This document shows positions 1-12,660 of a stretch of DNA of 64,000 nucleotides, piece by piece (position 1 is the first letter of the stretch; every line of letters begins with the position of its first letter). Below the pieces are notes generated by a model that saw nothing but the letters and a program-made list of their open reading frames with translations, did not search any database and was not told the origin of the DNA. This stretch comes from Pseudoscleropodium purum. Taxonomy: Eukaryota; Streptophyta; Bryopsida; Hypnales; Brachytheciaceae. The stretch lies in NCBI GenBank assembly GCA_963969395.1, contig OZ017799.1, positions 25,360,501 to 25,424,500 on the forward strand, in the 5' to 3' direction. A program made the translations under genes and the position numbers.

Positions 1-2000
1 GGGAGCATGTAAGGAGCCCCTTAGAAGATTATTTTTAATCTTAGTAATAGCAAGAGGATTCATGAGTATCCCATTAGGAGCAAATTAAGCCATTGTGTCT
101 CATCATTGACAATTGAAGTGTGGGAAATTTGGATTATATAACCACACTCACTACTTTGGGGGCCACCCTACTAAGGTGGAGGCACCAATAACCAACCACG
201 TCCAATATCTAACCTGGAAGGTGTGCTATTTTCAACTTAAAGTTGGATCTCAAACTTGAAATTTGTTTTTTTTGTCCTTTTCGAGGTTGGGACTAATTAG
301 GTTATGAAACATTACATAAAGTAGTGAGCAAGAAAGTATTATCTTGAATGATCAGAACTAAAAGACTTTAGACATTGCTTATGGGTCAAGAGTTCTTTTG
401 TGTCTTGAAATGCACTATGTAATTTCAATTTTTGGAATATAAATCTGAAAATTTAGCAATCACCGTGTTTCCTATCTGATTAAATGATTAAAAATTGATT
501 AAATGATTGGTTATTGATGCCTCCACCTTACTAATGTTCTATGAGTAGGACAATGTCCGCAGAGGAGGGAATTGCATTGAAAAGTCAGTCAAAAAGAAGG
601 GTAAAGCCTCATGAGAAGACAAAATTTTTGGCGCAGTTCTAGACAAGAAGAACCATTGCCTGGTATAAATTGATGGGCAAGAAATTGGGTTGGAAAAGAT
701 TTCTTTCCAAGGGCCCTTGATCAATGCAACCCAGCCTCTTCTAATTACTTGCTGAGAGAGATGAGGTGTCAGCCATCTAATATATATTAAATGCAATGTC
801 AAATATGGCATACTGTATGGGATTTTATGAACACGGATTGAGATAAAGAAAAACAATGGATGAGAAAGAATTGTTTGAATGATAAAGAGGGTCATGAATA
901 TATGTTAATGATTGAAAAATGTGTAATCACTTAATAGGGGGGATTTCCTGCATAATCCCCAAATCATGAGAAATAATTTGTCCTATTTTTGACTGGACAA
1001 TTTTTTGGTGTAGGTTTTGTATAGTGGGGTGAGATATCAATCTTATGGTGTCTCCACATTAAACTTTCTAGCATAGAGAGGAAAATATGATACATGAATA
1101 GAAACAACTAAAAACTTTTTAACCTACTTGATTAAAGAGTTTGTTGGAATAGTTCTATGTTCTATCTATTTTAGACACACATAGGTTATACAGTGTCCCA
1201 GTGAAGGTATCCTTGGTGCCTCTTGTTGGAGGCAAAATCTTTGACCCGGACAAAAACAAGACAATATTGATTAGTTCATAATCTCATAAGATCTTAGTGT
1301 TTGAAAAAACTTGAGTTCACACCATAGCTACTTAGCAGTGTCAAATATGAGCTTCCATTTGCTTTTCAGTAGTCAATAAAATGTTGATGAAACTTGCCTT
1401 TGTCTGCAACAATAAGGACCATATTTTATTACAAAGTCTTATGATTTTGTAAAGTCGGCACAGGCTCACCTGTTACTCTCGAGCTTAGCAACACCCCGCG
1501 TGGAGAGTGTACGAAAGCACAGCGCTGGCCATGTATTGACACAGCAAGCACCCTGTCGCAAGCCGAGTTCGAAGTCTCCACTGCGCAGACTCAAATCATT
1601 TCACTGACAAGCCCTCTCCGCCTCAGGATTCAGGAACTGACCTTCATTGCGGAAATTCTAGTAGAGGACATAATCCTGTCTCATATTGTTATCCACAAGT
1701 TATGTAATTGCTCATGTCTTCATACTTTTGTGGAAACTTACAAGCAAATGAACTAATGGAGTAAGCATGATTTTTATCTAAACATCTACGCATTCATAAT
1801 TGCTCATCTTGATAATTGGTGATCTCCCATTCCAAATATGAATTCATATTCTTCAAATTCTATCAACTAGAATAAATAATAGATTCCAGTCTTTTTTCCA
1901 TAAGTGAAAAAGTTACACAGGCTTATAGGTTTGTTCTCCCTAGTATTGGGTAACAATACCAAACTTTCACCTATAGAAAATGAAATGTTTGAGCAGTAAA
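1..2000. other. AT-rich intergenic DNA with a small GC-rich islet
   Basis: No reading frame here looks like a gene. The longest frame (539-895, minus strand) has no recognisable motif and lies in AT-rich sequence. A short GC-rich islet at about 1441-1630 stands out; its minus strand stays open for only about 45 codons and I recognise nothing in it. It could be a captured gene fragment or part of a decayed element. Confidence 0.4.
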
Positions 2001-2751
2001 CAATAGTAATAGAGATTGGTGCCAAGATCCCATATTAACATTAGCTTGTTGCCAATATCGACGTTTGGCACCAAACTAGCTCTACCACCATTGCTTCGTG
2101 CTCAAACACCTCCTTTCCATTTGTGTTTGGCACCTACCTCCGCTGTAGCTGGGTCCTCCGAAGCCTTTTTCCTACCGAGAGAGTGCCCAAACATCCGTTC
2201 CTGATCGATCATAGTGCAAAGAGTGAGACAAATGCACAGATCTCCTACTCAGATCTCCGACAACCCACAGAAGAAACTCCATTGCATTGGCGTTTCTTCC
2301 AAGTGGAGGCAATTCGCCTCAACAATTTTATTGTATAAAAATCTCTGTGGAATGTTCTACTCGACCAGCTGTACCTGGTCTGAAGAATGGATCGACTCTG
2401 TCACTACAAGGGCCGATTGAAATCAAATGTCCGATACACAAATATACAGTCGATCACACGTACTACGCCGAACAAGTGCACAAATTACTGTGCAGAAGCG
2501 GTCAGGAAAGAGGAATCCTCTTATTCTCAGCAATGCTAGCTCTCTACAACTTCCTTAGCAGCTCAATGACGCCGTGGAATTAATCCGCTACAATCGTCTT
2601 GATCAATCAGTACGTATCTCCGCTTCATCTCCCGGATGGTTCAATTGAAGAATTTTTCTTTCCGCTTAGCAGTACGTCTTGTGGAATGGATATATTGTGG
2701 AACTGGATTCGAATATGGATGTGGAAGGGAGTGGAGTGGAAAGGCATGGCT
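2001..2751. other. 3' flank of the oxidase gene
   Basis: This stretch lies just downstream of the stop codon of the minus-strand oxidase and probably contains its 3' untranslated region. Several short plus-strand frames exist (for example 2287-2583) but none shows a motif or a convincing start context. Confidence 0.4.
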
Positions 2752-5700
2752 TCAGCCGATTTTCACCCAGGAAGCGTAGCCCACAATGCCATCCGCCACT
2801 GGAAACAGCATATAGTACCCCGCGGGTGCGAGCTGTGCCGACGGCGGAGACGTGGAAAACACACTGTAATCCCCGGCGCCATTGTCTGCAGGCGCCGACA
2901 CGGCCAATTGCAACAGTCTCTGTCCCTGAACCACAGCAAGATTAAGGTGAATGGCTTCATTGTAGAGCTGTAGTGTAGAATACAGGATGCTGAACCCCTA
3001 AAGGACAAAGGGTTCCAAGTTTGAAGAGGGCCAATTTCATTGATCGTATTGTGAAAAATACAATTCAGACAAGGCCCTATTTTCTATCACCAAAATCAGC
3101 TAAGACAATAATTGCACGTGTTGACTCAAAAAACAAGAGGCCAAATTTAGACATCCTGGTCCCTTACGGGTGAAGTTGCAGGGCTCTCGTGACGATTGAA
3201 GCAATGCATGCAGAGGTGTTCAAGAGATCATGTGGATGGGTGTGGGTGGGTGTGGGTGGGTGATGGCGTACGTACCATGGCGTAAGAATGCGTGACGAAA
3301 GGCGCGCTGAGCAGATTTAGCTCGATGGTGGTAGGCGCGGTGGCCTTCACGACGGCGGTGAAAGCCTCGCCATATCCCAGCGCGCCTGGCAGTGCAGTGA
3401 ATCCCGACGGGTTCGCTCCGAAGTAGGGCGGGTGAAAAACCTCCACGCGCAGCTCCGTGGGGAGGTACCCCGTGAGCGTGTAGAATTGGTGCGTGTTCGA
3501 CCCCGCGAGCAGGACGCGTCCATCTTGCAATAGATTCGCCGTGGAGTGATAGACGCGCGGAATGTCCGTCCCCGCGAGCGTGGTGAACCTTGTGCCCGCA
3601 GCGTTATACGGTCTGTAAAGCTCCGGCGCTTGAACTGGGTTGGACGCACCCCCCCATCCCTGCGCGCCGTTCGCGGCGCCGTTGATAATCAGCACATCGC
3701 GCGTAGGCAGGAGCACCATGTCTCCCATCGTGCGCTTCTGAGGGAGAGACTCCATAGCCCAGTCTGCGACGTCTGCTAATGGGGAGATGCGGCCACAGGT
3801 TTGGGACGCATCCGCGCCCGCGTTGCCGCTCATGTAAGCGCCGTACTGCGCCCCGCCGCATACCAGAACCTCAGAGTTGGCGAAGCCCGCGGCTGCGGCT
3901 AACGGGAGAAGCACAGAGCTTCCCGCGGAAGGGTAGTTCCGGGGCTCGCCGGGGATAGTGGGAAAATTCTTCGCTACGCTGTTGGTTTGCCAGTCGAAGA
4001 GGATGGAATCGCGGTTGGCGAAGATGAAGAGCTGGTTGTTGGGCAGGAGGTGTACGAAGGGGTACAGGTTGTCCATCTGCGCGTCGTTGGTCTGCGACAC
4101 AGTGTTCACGAATGTGGCTAAATTCAGTAAAACTTGACCAAACCTTTTAGCTTGCTACAGAATATGTGAATGACTCAGTGTTAAATTTTGTGGGTTTAGA
4201 ACACTTCTTAGTGTTTAGGCAGTGTGAGCTAATTATGACAAAACACATTTGGGGCCACTAGTCTGCGAGACTCATTTGCTCCCATGCTCTCCTTTGAGAT
4301 TCACGATCCCCGTCACAGGTCCACGGCGAAGGAAACAAACACGTTGCGAATTTAAAGGCTGCAAGTCTGCAACAGCGCGCCCCGACCGGTACACTTATTA
4401 GTGGCCGACCTCCAGCTACTTGTCAGGTGTCACTGACGGAACTATTGCTACTCAAAATTTCAAAATTCCGTTACTCAATTTTGTAGGTACACGAGTGGCT
4501 CGTGCTTAGGAAGACACTGAATTTTTTAATACTTGTCCGCGTGCGCATGAATCGTGATAACTGGCCATGGATGATCTTACGAATACTTACGGTCTAACTT
4601 ACGGCAGCTTGTAGCTAGGAGAGCAACTCAAATGGGTCAGAATTGAATTCATCCGACTGTCCGACGCATAGTACATCATTCCTTGGAGATTCGATGTGAA
4701 TCACAACGATTTGATTCTGCACGGCATAATCTTCCGAGTTCACGAATTATGTATGAGAATGCAGGCACGCACGGCTTGCTTCAGATTTCAATGGAGTCCG
4801 GAGATGGTGAGGGTACCTTGGCCAGGAGGTCGAGGAAGACGGTGCCGCGGCCGTTGGCCGGGACGTACTCGATCGTTTGAGTGCTGCGGCCACCCACGAC
4901 GATCTGCGTCCCGTCGGGAAGAATCTGGTTGCTGGCGTACCAGCGTCCGTTCTGTAACTGGGCATCTTGCTCCACCCAGTCGCAGGCACCATCGCCGCAT
5001 GGCGTGAACGTCCGAATCTGCACAGGAATGGTCATCGTTCAATTACTACTCGCTATGGAATATTTTCTTCTATCCCTAAATCGATGTCACGAAACAAGCT
5101 ACAGTATGAACCTAACCGTGGTGATTCATTCACATGGACGGCATGCCGTGGGATCAAAGAGTGAGAGATAATATTAAAAGATTTGTTTACCTTCATCAGT
5201 CCATCAGCGTCGCCCCCGGTTTGCACGAGCTGGCCATTCGCATCAAACTGCCCAGAGGAGCACCACGTGTCCGTGAAGATGAAGAGAGGCCGAATTGAGT
5301 TGGAGTCTGGCGTGTACAAAGCTGAATGGGCGGAGCAATCATGCGGCGCTGCCTGCAGGCATCAAATCCTTGCATTCAACGAACGAACATATGGACACAC
5401 AACAAATGAAACCACAATCTACTCTACAATTACGAACCTTGGCCATAACCCACCCCATAAACCCGCAATCGAATCGTTAGCGAGCACGCTACTCGACCAT
5501 TCCGGTGTCACGATTTCGACAATCCCAAATCGTGCATGCATACGTACAGTGCAGAAAGCAAGTGAAGCAAGCAGGGCTGACAGAGAAGCTAAGCAATCTC
5601 GTACCCGATCCTCAGCATTGTCCCTACAGACACCATCCGGAAGAGCGAGCTGCGAGAGGCCAATGTTGGTTCGATCCAACAGCACCACATTCCCGTAATG

Positions 5701-5832
5701 CGTGACCGCTGCGTGCATGGTTGAGATTCCTGCATTCGGCACCACCACTTCGTAGAACCCCTGCGCTGTCACGGGATTCATCGTCCACGCCACGAGTACT
5801 AGTACCAGTACCACCATATTCACTCCCCCCAT
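2752..5832 (-). CDS. Secreted glyoxal/galactose oxidase-like copper radical oxidase, five exons
   Basis: Predicted secreted copper radical oxidase that would oxidise aldehydes or primary alcohols and release H2O2 in the cell wall. I read five exons, all joined in phase 0: 5832-5605, 5352-5191, 5017-4817, 4091-3276 and 2925-2752, giving 526 aa, close to the usual plant length of about 550. A signal peptide covers residues 1-24, followed by the family opening NAGISTMHA. The radical-copper site is complete: Cys107 (WCSSG) and Tyr157 (RWYAS) for the thioether cofactor, Tyr378-His379 (RVYHS) and His465 (VTHS). The C-terminal exon ends with the typical APAGYYMLF and ASWVKIG. Exons are GC-rich while introns (173 to 725 bp) are AT-richer. 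Splice sites are GT-AG throughout. The start was chosen because it opens the signal peptide. Family assignment is secure; the substrate is not known. Confidence 0.92.
2994..3187. repeat. Dispersed repeat inside intron 4 of the oxidase
   Basis: Two blocks here resemble sequence upstream of the H3-tail-like gene. One is the motif CCCCTAAAGGACAAAGG followed by a purine-rich stretch; it resembles CCCTGAAGGACGAAGG at 56045. The other contains CAAGAGGCC, then a TGGTCCC and a TTGCA; it resembles 56957-57010. The spacing differs (about 190 bp here, about 960 bp there), as expected for a full and a deleted copy of one element. Confidence 0.4.
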
Positions 5833-5993
5833 CGATCCTCTTCACCCTCTATCACTCAATTTTCACAGTCATGCACACCCTAAATTAAACTCATCCACAA
5901 GCAAGATCGAAACTAGCTAGCTGCACCCAGGCAGGCTCGCAGATCCTTCACTGGAAGTTTAGTTTGTTATGTCAAGAGCTAGCAAGATCTAGT

Positions 5994-6165
5994 AAAACTC
6001 CAGTCTTCCTCAAAGCTGCTGCAGCCCGAGGTGCGTTATGTGCGTGCAGCCAGGATATTGAGAGATATTCCAGCAGAGCTATTGCAGCTGGTGAACGAGA
6101 AAACTCCAGGCTCCCTCGACGCTGCTGCAGCCCGAGCTGGAAGAGGACTGAGCGTGCAGCCAGAA

Positions 6166-6175
<10 letters not shown>
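5994..6175. repeat. Imperfect direct duplication, period about 106 bp
   Basis: The segment beginning AAAACTCCAGTCTTCCTC at 5994 recurs at 6100 in diverged form. Both copies contain GCTGCTGCAGCCCGAG, then GTGCAGCCAG, then GAGAGA. The second copy runs straight into the GA microsatellite, so the microsatellite may have grown from the GAGAGA at the end of this unit. It lies 160 to 340 bp upstream of the oxidase start codon. Confidence 0.7.

Positions 6176-6239
<64 letters not shown>
6170..6239. repeat. (GA)n microsatellite, about 35 uninterrupted units
   Basis: A pure GA/CT run of about 70 bp, located about 340 bp upstream of the oxidase start codon. On the coding strand of that gene it reads as a CT tract. 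GA/CT tracts near plant promoters can bind GAGA-binding (BBR/BPC) proteins; that role is inference here. Reading frames across it give only Arg-Glu or Ser-Leu runs. Confidence 0.95.
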
Positions 6240-6241
<2 letters not shown>

Positions 6242-9200
6242 CTGGACAGACGAGCGAGCTGCAGGCGTTGACAGCGGCGAGCTGCAGGAGTGGCCAACCA
6301 TGTGAGGATTGTGGTGGAGTGGCAGGCGTACTTAAAGAGGCCTAGCTCAACTCATGAGCCTGGCCATATTCCATGAGCAGCAGCTGCGGCTGCAGCGTGG
6401 AGAGTGACGGGGCCTTTGAATCACCCACATGACTCAGAAAAGCCATGCCTGCACTTCCAACGCGGCCAAGCTTGGCCAAGTTAAACCCCGTCCCGGTGGG
6501 CCAGCTCTTACCTGCCCGCCCTTGCGGTCTAGCTCCCCAGTCCATTGAATCACTGCACACCAGGTGATGCCCCGGCCCACCACTGTCTGAAATCATCACA
6601 CTCTCTCTTCTTTTGCACTCGTTGCTTTGCATTCTAACCCCTTACGTAATCTGACTACTTGGGAAATAGTCGTATTAAACGTCAAATAGTCTGAACGGGA
6701 GACAAGTACGATAACGTGGCAGGCGTGCGAGATATTCCAAAATGTCATTGAATGGAGGATTAGATTAAAGAGGTTTGGGTATACTTTGGTATTGATCGTA
6801 GTGGCTGGAGTGGCTGCAAGAGTGAGCGGCGAGCCAAAGCCTTCAATTCGTGCTGTAATCCACAGTAGCCGCATGTCCAATTTGACAGGTAAGTACCGGC
6901 CTGCCTATTGTACTTCGATCTAGCTACTCATCAATTATTGGTATATTTTGATCATGAATTGACTTCCACTCAGGGCTTTCTAGCTGACTTGCGAGTCTAG
7001 TTCACGGGTACCAGTGGTCCCCAATGTGCTTTTCACAAACAGCTGCAGTTGCTTAAAGCACTCCAAAATGTGCTGAAAATTCGAATTTAGCACGGCGGTG
7101 TTCACACTTTCTGTGGCTGTTACTATTTTTGAGAAGAAGTTTTGCTAAGTGTAGTCACACTTGAGAATTCTGATAGGTACTACTGCGGTTGTGCCGAATG
7201 ATTTATTCATCATAATTACATTAATAATGAATGCCTCGAACTTCCTTATCAGAAGCTTCAGGATTTGCCTCTTGAGTGACTGTCATCGATCTTACTGCAA
7301 GCGAAGAAGAGTATCCATCTCATTTCGCTCCCTCTCTCGCCATCCAATGATAGAGTGATAATTTAACCACTTACTCCAGAAGAAAAGAAGACGTATTATA
7401 AAACTCCTGGTTGTTGTGGCCAGTTGTCTGATTCAACCAGTTTCTACTGTTAAAGAAAATTCTTGTCCTGGAGAGTTTATTACACCGGGGGCATGGAGGA
7501 ATGGCTGCCGATGCTTTTCTTGTGCAGCTCTTTTCTTTAGTCATATGTATGTTCCGCTAGAAAGCATGTCTTGTATGATAGAGGCCTCCCTTTGTGTCTG
7601 GAACTGGTCAGTAGTGAGTAATTGCACTAGTGAGAAGTACATTTTGAAATATGAATAACATGCAAGGCTTCCCGCAGGGCAGGGCAGCAAGCCGTGAAAC
7701 GCTTGTTTTTCAGAACTCAATATTAAGTCGATGATCAATACTTTTGTGAGATGTAAGTGCTATCAAGGTAATTCTTGCTAAACCTTCAACTGAAGGAAAT
7801 GTCGCTCTACCAGCAGATTTGCAAGTCTGCTTTCCCTGGTAGGATGTCACTCATCCAAAGTGATATTTAGCACTCAGTTGCTTTAAAGAGAGGGGGCGAG
7901 TCATGGATGTTATGTTGCTCAGGTGCTATCAATTGACTTCCATCTTTTTGAGGTCATGAATTTTGCTCAATAATTCAGATCAACATCAATGGAATATGCA
8001 GTCAATGTTGTCTCCATTTGAGAAAAGGGTGTTGTCGTTGAGGCTCTGAAAGTCTGCAATGAACTTGTCAATTGAGAGTAACAGCCGGGATGAAGGAGCT
8101 GGCCCTCAAGGTAATTAAAGAGCTGCCGCTCTACCAAAGCAGTGCTTGAGCCAGCTGGCTAGGGTGTAGATGAATGACTGTGCCTTGGAGGTCAAGCACA
8201 AACAGCTGGACTTGATCAAGATTAATTAGATGCTAAGAAATTAAAACGCTTGAAAGCAACATTACCCAGTTGTCTGATGATCAGGTTTGCGTGTTAATTT
8301 GTGAAAGCGCTAGTGCCTTTAATCATGTTCAATCTCTGGCACCACAAATATTGCCACATAATTGCAAAGAAGCTTCCTTCATTTGCGTCCAAAAATTAAA
8401 ATTAAATTCAGGACTTGCATCAGGGTATTGGGCACAGCCACATAATTATCTGAGAATGCACTTACACCGCGTGTTTTTGGCAATTCACAACCATGGCTGC
8501 CAGTATGTTAGTTCTTCTCAATAGCATCAATTCATAAATACAGAAACCAACTTCTCTCTCCAAATTCGTCAGTTAAAATTCCAATTTTTGTGTCAGACAT
8601 TAAGCAGGTATTTTCCATAACCCTCACTCAGTTTAAAAGCTCTTCAACACTCACCAAATTGTGTTCAGGTTTGTGGTTGGTAGCAACTGCGAATTTGGTC
8701 CTATTTCAGCAAAGGAGCCCACCCCAACTTGGTTGGAACTCATTATTAGTGGAACTGGTTATCAGTGTCCAATTCCAGCTTAGTTTTAAGTGGATTCCTT
8801 TGGCAGGAAGCGGACATGATATCCGTGAGTGAGTAGAGAACTCCAAAGTTGGTCCTGAAGCAGTGTCATTGAAATCCATAGATTTGAAACTCGTGCCAAC
8901 CAGGTGATGCACATTACCAAGGTGAAGTCATAATATCGACTAAGTAGTAGAAAGGAGGTCTTGGGCACCAAACTCCATTAATTACCACAGCTTATTTTGT
9001 GTCTCAGTTGACTACGCTCCACGCGCGGCTCCAGGGTTGCTCTGGAATTGAATCCTCAGTCATCTCTGTCCGTTTTTACTCATTGGAAGAGTACACACAT
9101 AGAATGTGTTACAGTGATGGCGCAAGAAAAGGGAAGCAGCCCAAATTCATGAGCGCTTGCTGCGGAAACTTCCTTTCTTTGTATGTGTTGTCTTTTGCTT

Positions 9201-9434
9201 TTGGCTTTTCCCTTTCTGATACCAACTTGCAGAAACTTCTACTAACAGTAGTCCCAAGGCAAGGCAAGGCAAGGAGGGGTGCGGGTGCATCAATTAAAGC
9301 GGGGCAAAATCATTTGAATCATAACTGCTGCAAGCCCAATTGCAATTGTGAATGTCCTTGTAAGCTGCTCCAACCGTGTGACCGGCCTTGGCAGACAGGC
9401 AACCATGTGACACTCCGTGTCAGGCCGGATCGGA
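6240..9434. other. Intergenic region without a supportable gene
   Basis: Base composition is moderate and several short frames exist on both strands (such as 6342-6632 minus and 8999-9574 plus), but none shows a domain, a splice pattern or a consistent codon bias. A small inverted repeat (CTACCAG/CTGGTAG) sits at about 7811-7846, and a short AAGGC pentamer run at 9255-9274. Confidence 0.4.
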
Positions 9435-9468
<34 letters not shown>

Positions 9469-9485
9469 GGAGAGAGGGAGAGAGG
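9435..9485. repeat. Interrupted (GA)n microsatellite
   Basis: A second GA tract, shorter than the one at 6170 and broken by single C and G substitutions, so probably older. It creates an Arg-Glu run in one frame, which is not evidence of a protein. Confidence 0.9.
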
Positions 9486-12400
9486 TCTCAGAAAATCTTT
9501 GTCAATGGAGAATTGGGGATGGAAGGACCAAAAGGGGACGGACGGACTTTATCATAATATTATTGTCTTGGTAGAATCAGCCTTCTGGAGTTCTGGCAAC
9601 TTTACCACCACGGAACTGACTGCAGCTACGGAACTCAACTTATTGTTGTCCTGCGCAGTGGGCATCAGGGGTACACTTGCCCAACGACATTTAATGCTCG
9701 ATGGTAGGAATGAGGAAGGGCAGAAACCGCCAACCCATTGAAGAGTTTAGTGACTTAGGTGCATGGATCTCTTGATTCTCTTCTATGCGGATCTAAGCAT
9801 TTTTTAACAAATTTCGAGGGAAGGAAAAGAGGGAGACACATTGATCACAATTTGATTTGTAAATTTTAGACTGATGCTGAATTGGATATGATTTTTCCAA
9901 ACTCACAAGAGTAGGGTGCTATTGATGGCCTTCAGTATTGCCATTAAATGTCCAAAATGATTGTCCATCAATGGTGTAAGTGGAGTTAAAATATGAAGGC
10001 ATGCAAACCTTGAACTTGAATAACATGGTGCTTGTAATTGTCTAGGGTGGCACAAAATGTCCTACTAGTCATAACTCTGTGTTAGTTATATTGAAATTTT
10101 GTCTACTTCCAAATCAAACTTAGTCCCCAACCACTTATAAAATTGGGAAGACAATAAATCCTGCATTCAAAGTGGGCCTAGTAGGATAATTTTTGAGTTC
10201 TTCAGGGATATAAATAAATAAATAAAAATAATAAATAAATAAAAACTCCTATTTTGAGTCGTATCTAGGGTATGATCTTGACCTCATCTATCTAATTTGG
10301 GGTCTATGATTGCAAATATAAATTGAAAAATTGAAAAAAAAAATTCTTGCATTTTCTATCTACAATAAATTCAGCTTATTGGGCCAACTTCAAATAGAAG
10401 ATTTAATGTCATGCATGAAATTGCAGAACAATTTGTTTCAATTAGCACCAATATATTACTAGATGATTTTTCATTCCAACTTGTATTAACAACTCATGGT
10501 TTAATAATAGGAATAGTTCTTAAAACATGGGCAAAATATGGACTAGCTATCTTATAGCTTGTAGGCTTAGTTTGGATCCATTGCTACTCCTTTGTTCACA
10601 ACTCTACATAAGCTCGTTGCACCTAATTGGGTCCCATTTCTAAATCCAGCCCCTTGTATATTCTTGTTGAAATTGAATATCTATATTCATAAAACCAAAG
10701 GATGCTTCAAGGTATTCCTATGTTGAGCGCCTTAAAAATGCATATAGTGTTTAGAGAATACATATTAATCATGAAACAAGGGCTCAAATTTTGAACAACA
10801 AATAAATGTAAACATTTATCAAGAAAACAAAAATACATTATTTTCATCCATTAATTATTTTGAAGATTCTTGTATTAGTTCTTTAACATTTATATAATAT
10901 AAATTTTCAAGATTTTATTTTTCAAATATTCTATAATTCAATAGGTACCAGTAGATCTTACCTCAAAGAACAACTTTCTCAATTCTAAAATGACACTTCA
11001 AGAACGACTTGATTAAAAAAGTAAAAACCTTCAAAAATCACTACAATTATAACTTCATATTTTGAACTTAAAAGAAAAAATTCTTGTAAAAAATTATAAA
11101 AATAAAAATATACAATCTGCAATTGATTTTAGGACAAATTTTGAATTTTTGACTTCAAATTTTATTGAAAAATATTGGTTTGTATATAATCTAACCTTGT
11201 AGATATGATCTATGGATATATATTGCAAACATTGTTTGTGAGACATCATTAAATTACTATTCTAAGTAGCGTCTCATAATACATTTTCACAATTTTGGAA
11301 ATTTGGACTACTCTTGAATCCTTAAAGGTTAAATATCTATTTGTTAATGGGAATTTGCATGGTATGGTGCAAAAGTTTTTGTCACAATGCTTTTCATTGT
11401 TTTTTAGGATTTTTAAATTTTCAAATCATCACCCATTAAATTGTGATTTTCCATTTTGCAAAAAAATTAGATGTAAAAAGAGAGAATATCTTATCAATTA
11501 TTTGAGAAAAATTTTAAAATTTGAATAAAAATTATGATACTTTAAATGAACCCCTTATTCAATGACCAATGCTTTGTCACATTACCTTGATGCAAGTGCA
11601 AAGTTGTAGTATACTACTATGAAAGTATTTGGAACACATTTAAAAAACTTTAACTATATAGAATAACTTTTTTTGGCCCTCGCTTGAAAGAGTCAATAGG
11701 CTTGAGTCTTCTTGGAGTGAGATTTTATCCTACACATGTTTGTTTTAATGTGGTTTCATCCTACTAGGTATATCTCATACTAGTTATATATCCAACAAAA
11801 TTCAGAGGTTGAGGAGGAACATCCACTAAAATAAATTATATTCTCTTTAAAGAAATACATGTATACATATTTTCACCACATCTCATATCAAAATCTCATA
11901 AAGATCCATTCAAAATTGACTTTACAAAAACCTACTTGAATTTTCAATTTCTTGTTCAACAACTACTTTAGTTGGTCCTTTAGGGGATAAACGAGAGATT
12001 TCAAAATTCTATATTTTCAAGATAATTTGTTTTGGAAAATTTTAATTTTTTATTTACACATGAGACTCAAAGTTGTTCCTTTAAATTTTTTAATAAGAAA
12101 ATGCTAAATGTTTTCAAAAATGATTTGAAAATCAAAATTCAATCAGAATTAACTAGAATTTACAAAGATCTTGTTTAGAAACTAATTGATTGTGTTTTGT
12201 AAACACTCTAATTCACCTTTTAAAATAAAAAGATTATTTTTTTCACTTTCAAATAAGTTCAAAAAAGAATTAGACAATTTAATAATAGCAACAATGCTCA
12301 ATCACTTATTCAAATGCATTTAGGTGTACATAGTTACTTTATTCAATATACATGGACTAAAATATAGGCTAAAATAGAAATTTGTGTTAGTTTTAATATT

Positions 12401-12660
12401 TTTTAATTAATTTGGGTCATTTATATACTTACAAAAGATACTACAAAATACTTACTTTTCATTCTATATTCATTTAATTCCTAAAGAATAATTGATTTTA
12501 AAATAGCAAAATAGGAATTTTTGGAAGGTTTCTATAAAGTCATTTTGGAATGGATGCTTTTGAACATTTGACACAAGATATGATCTTGTATCAATACATA
12601 ATCAAAATCATGTTTTAAAAACAAATGTTATCAAAACATGAGTTCTTATCAATTAATTTC
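9486..12660. other. AT-rich DNA, no gene seen
   Basis: Very AT-rich sequence with a short ATAA-type simple repeat at about 10205-10245. Stop codons are dense in all frames. The only longer frame (11295-11528, plus) has no motif. This is probably decayed repeat DNA of no recognisable class. Confidence 0.5.

Noticed and set aside
5183..5698. 171-codon plus-strand frame
   Set aside because: It is antisense to exons 1 and 2 of the oxidase and the intron between them; the minus-strand reading has full family motifs.
5964..6305. Open frames with long Arg-Glu or Ser-Leu runs on both strands
   Set aside because: They are translations of the GA microsatellite; openness is forced by the repeat and no domain flanks it.
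8999..9574. 191-codon plus-strand frame with a Cys-rich patch and an Arg-Glu run
   Set aside because: The run comes from the second GA tract, the rest has no recognisable motif, and the frame-opening context is poor.
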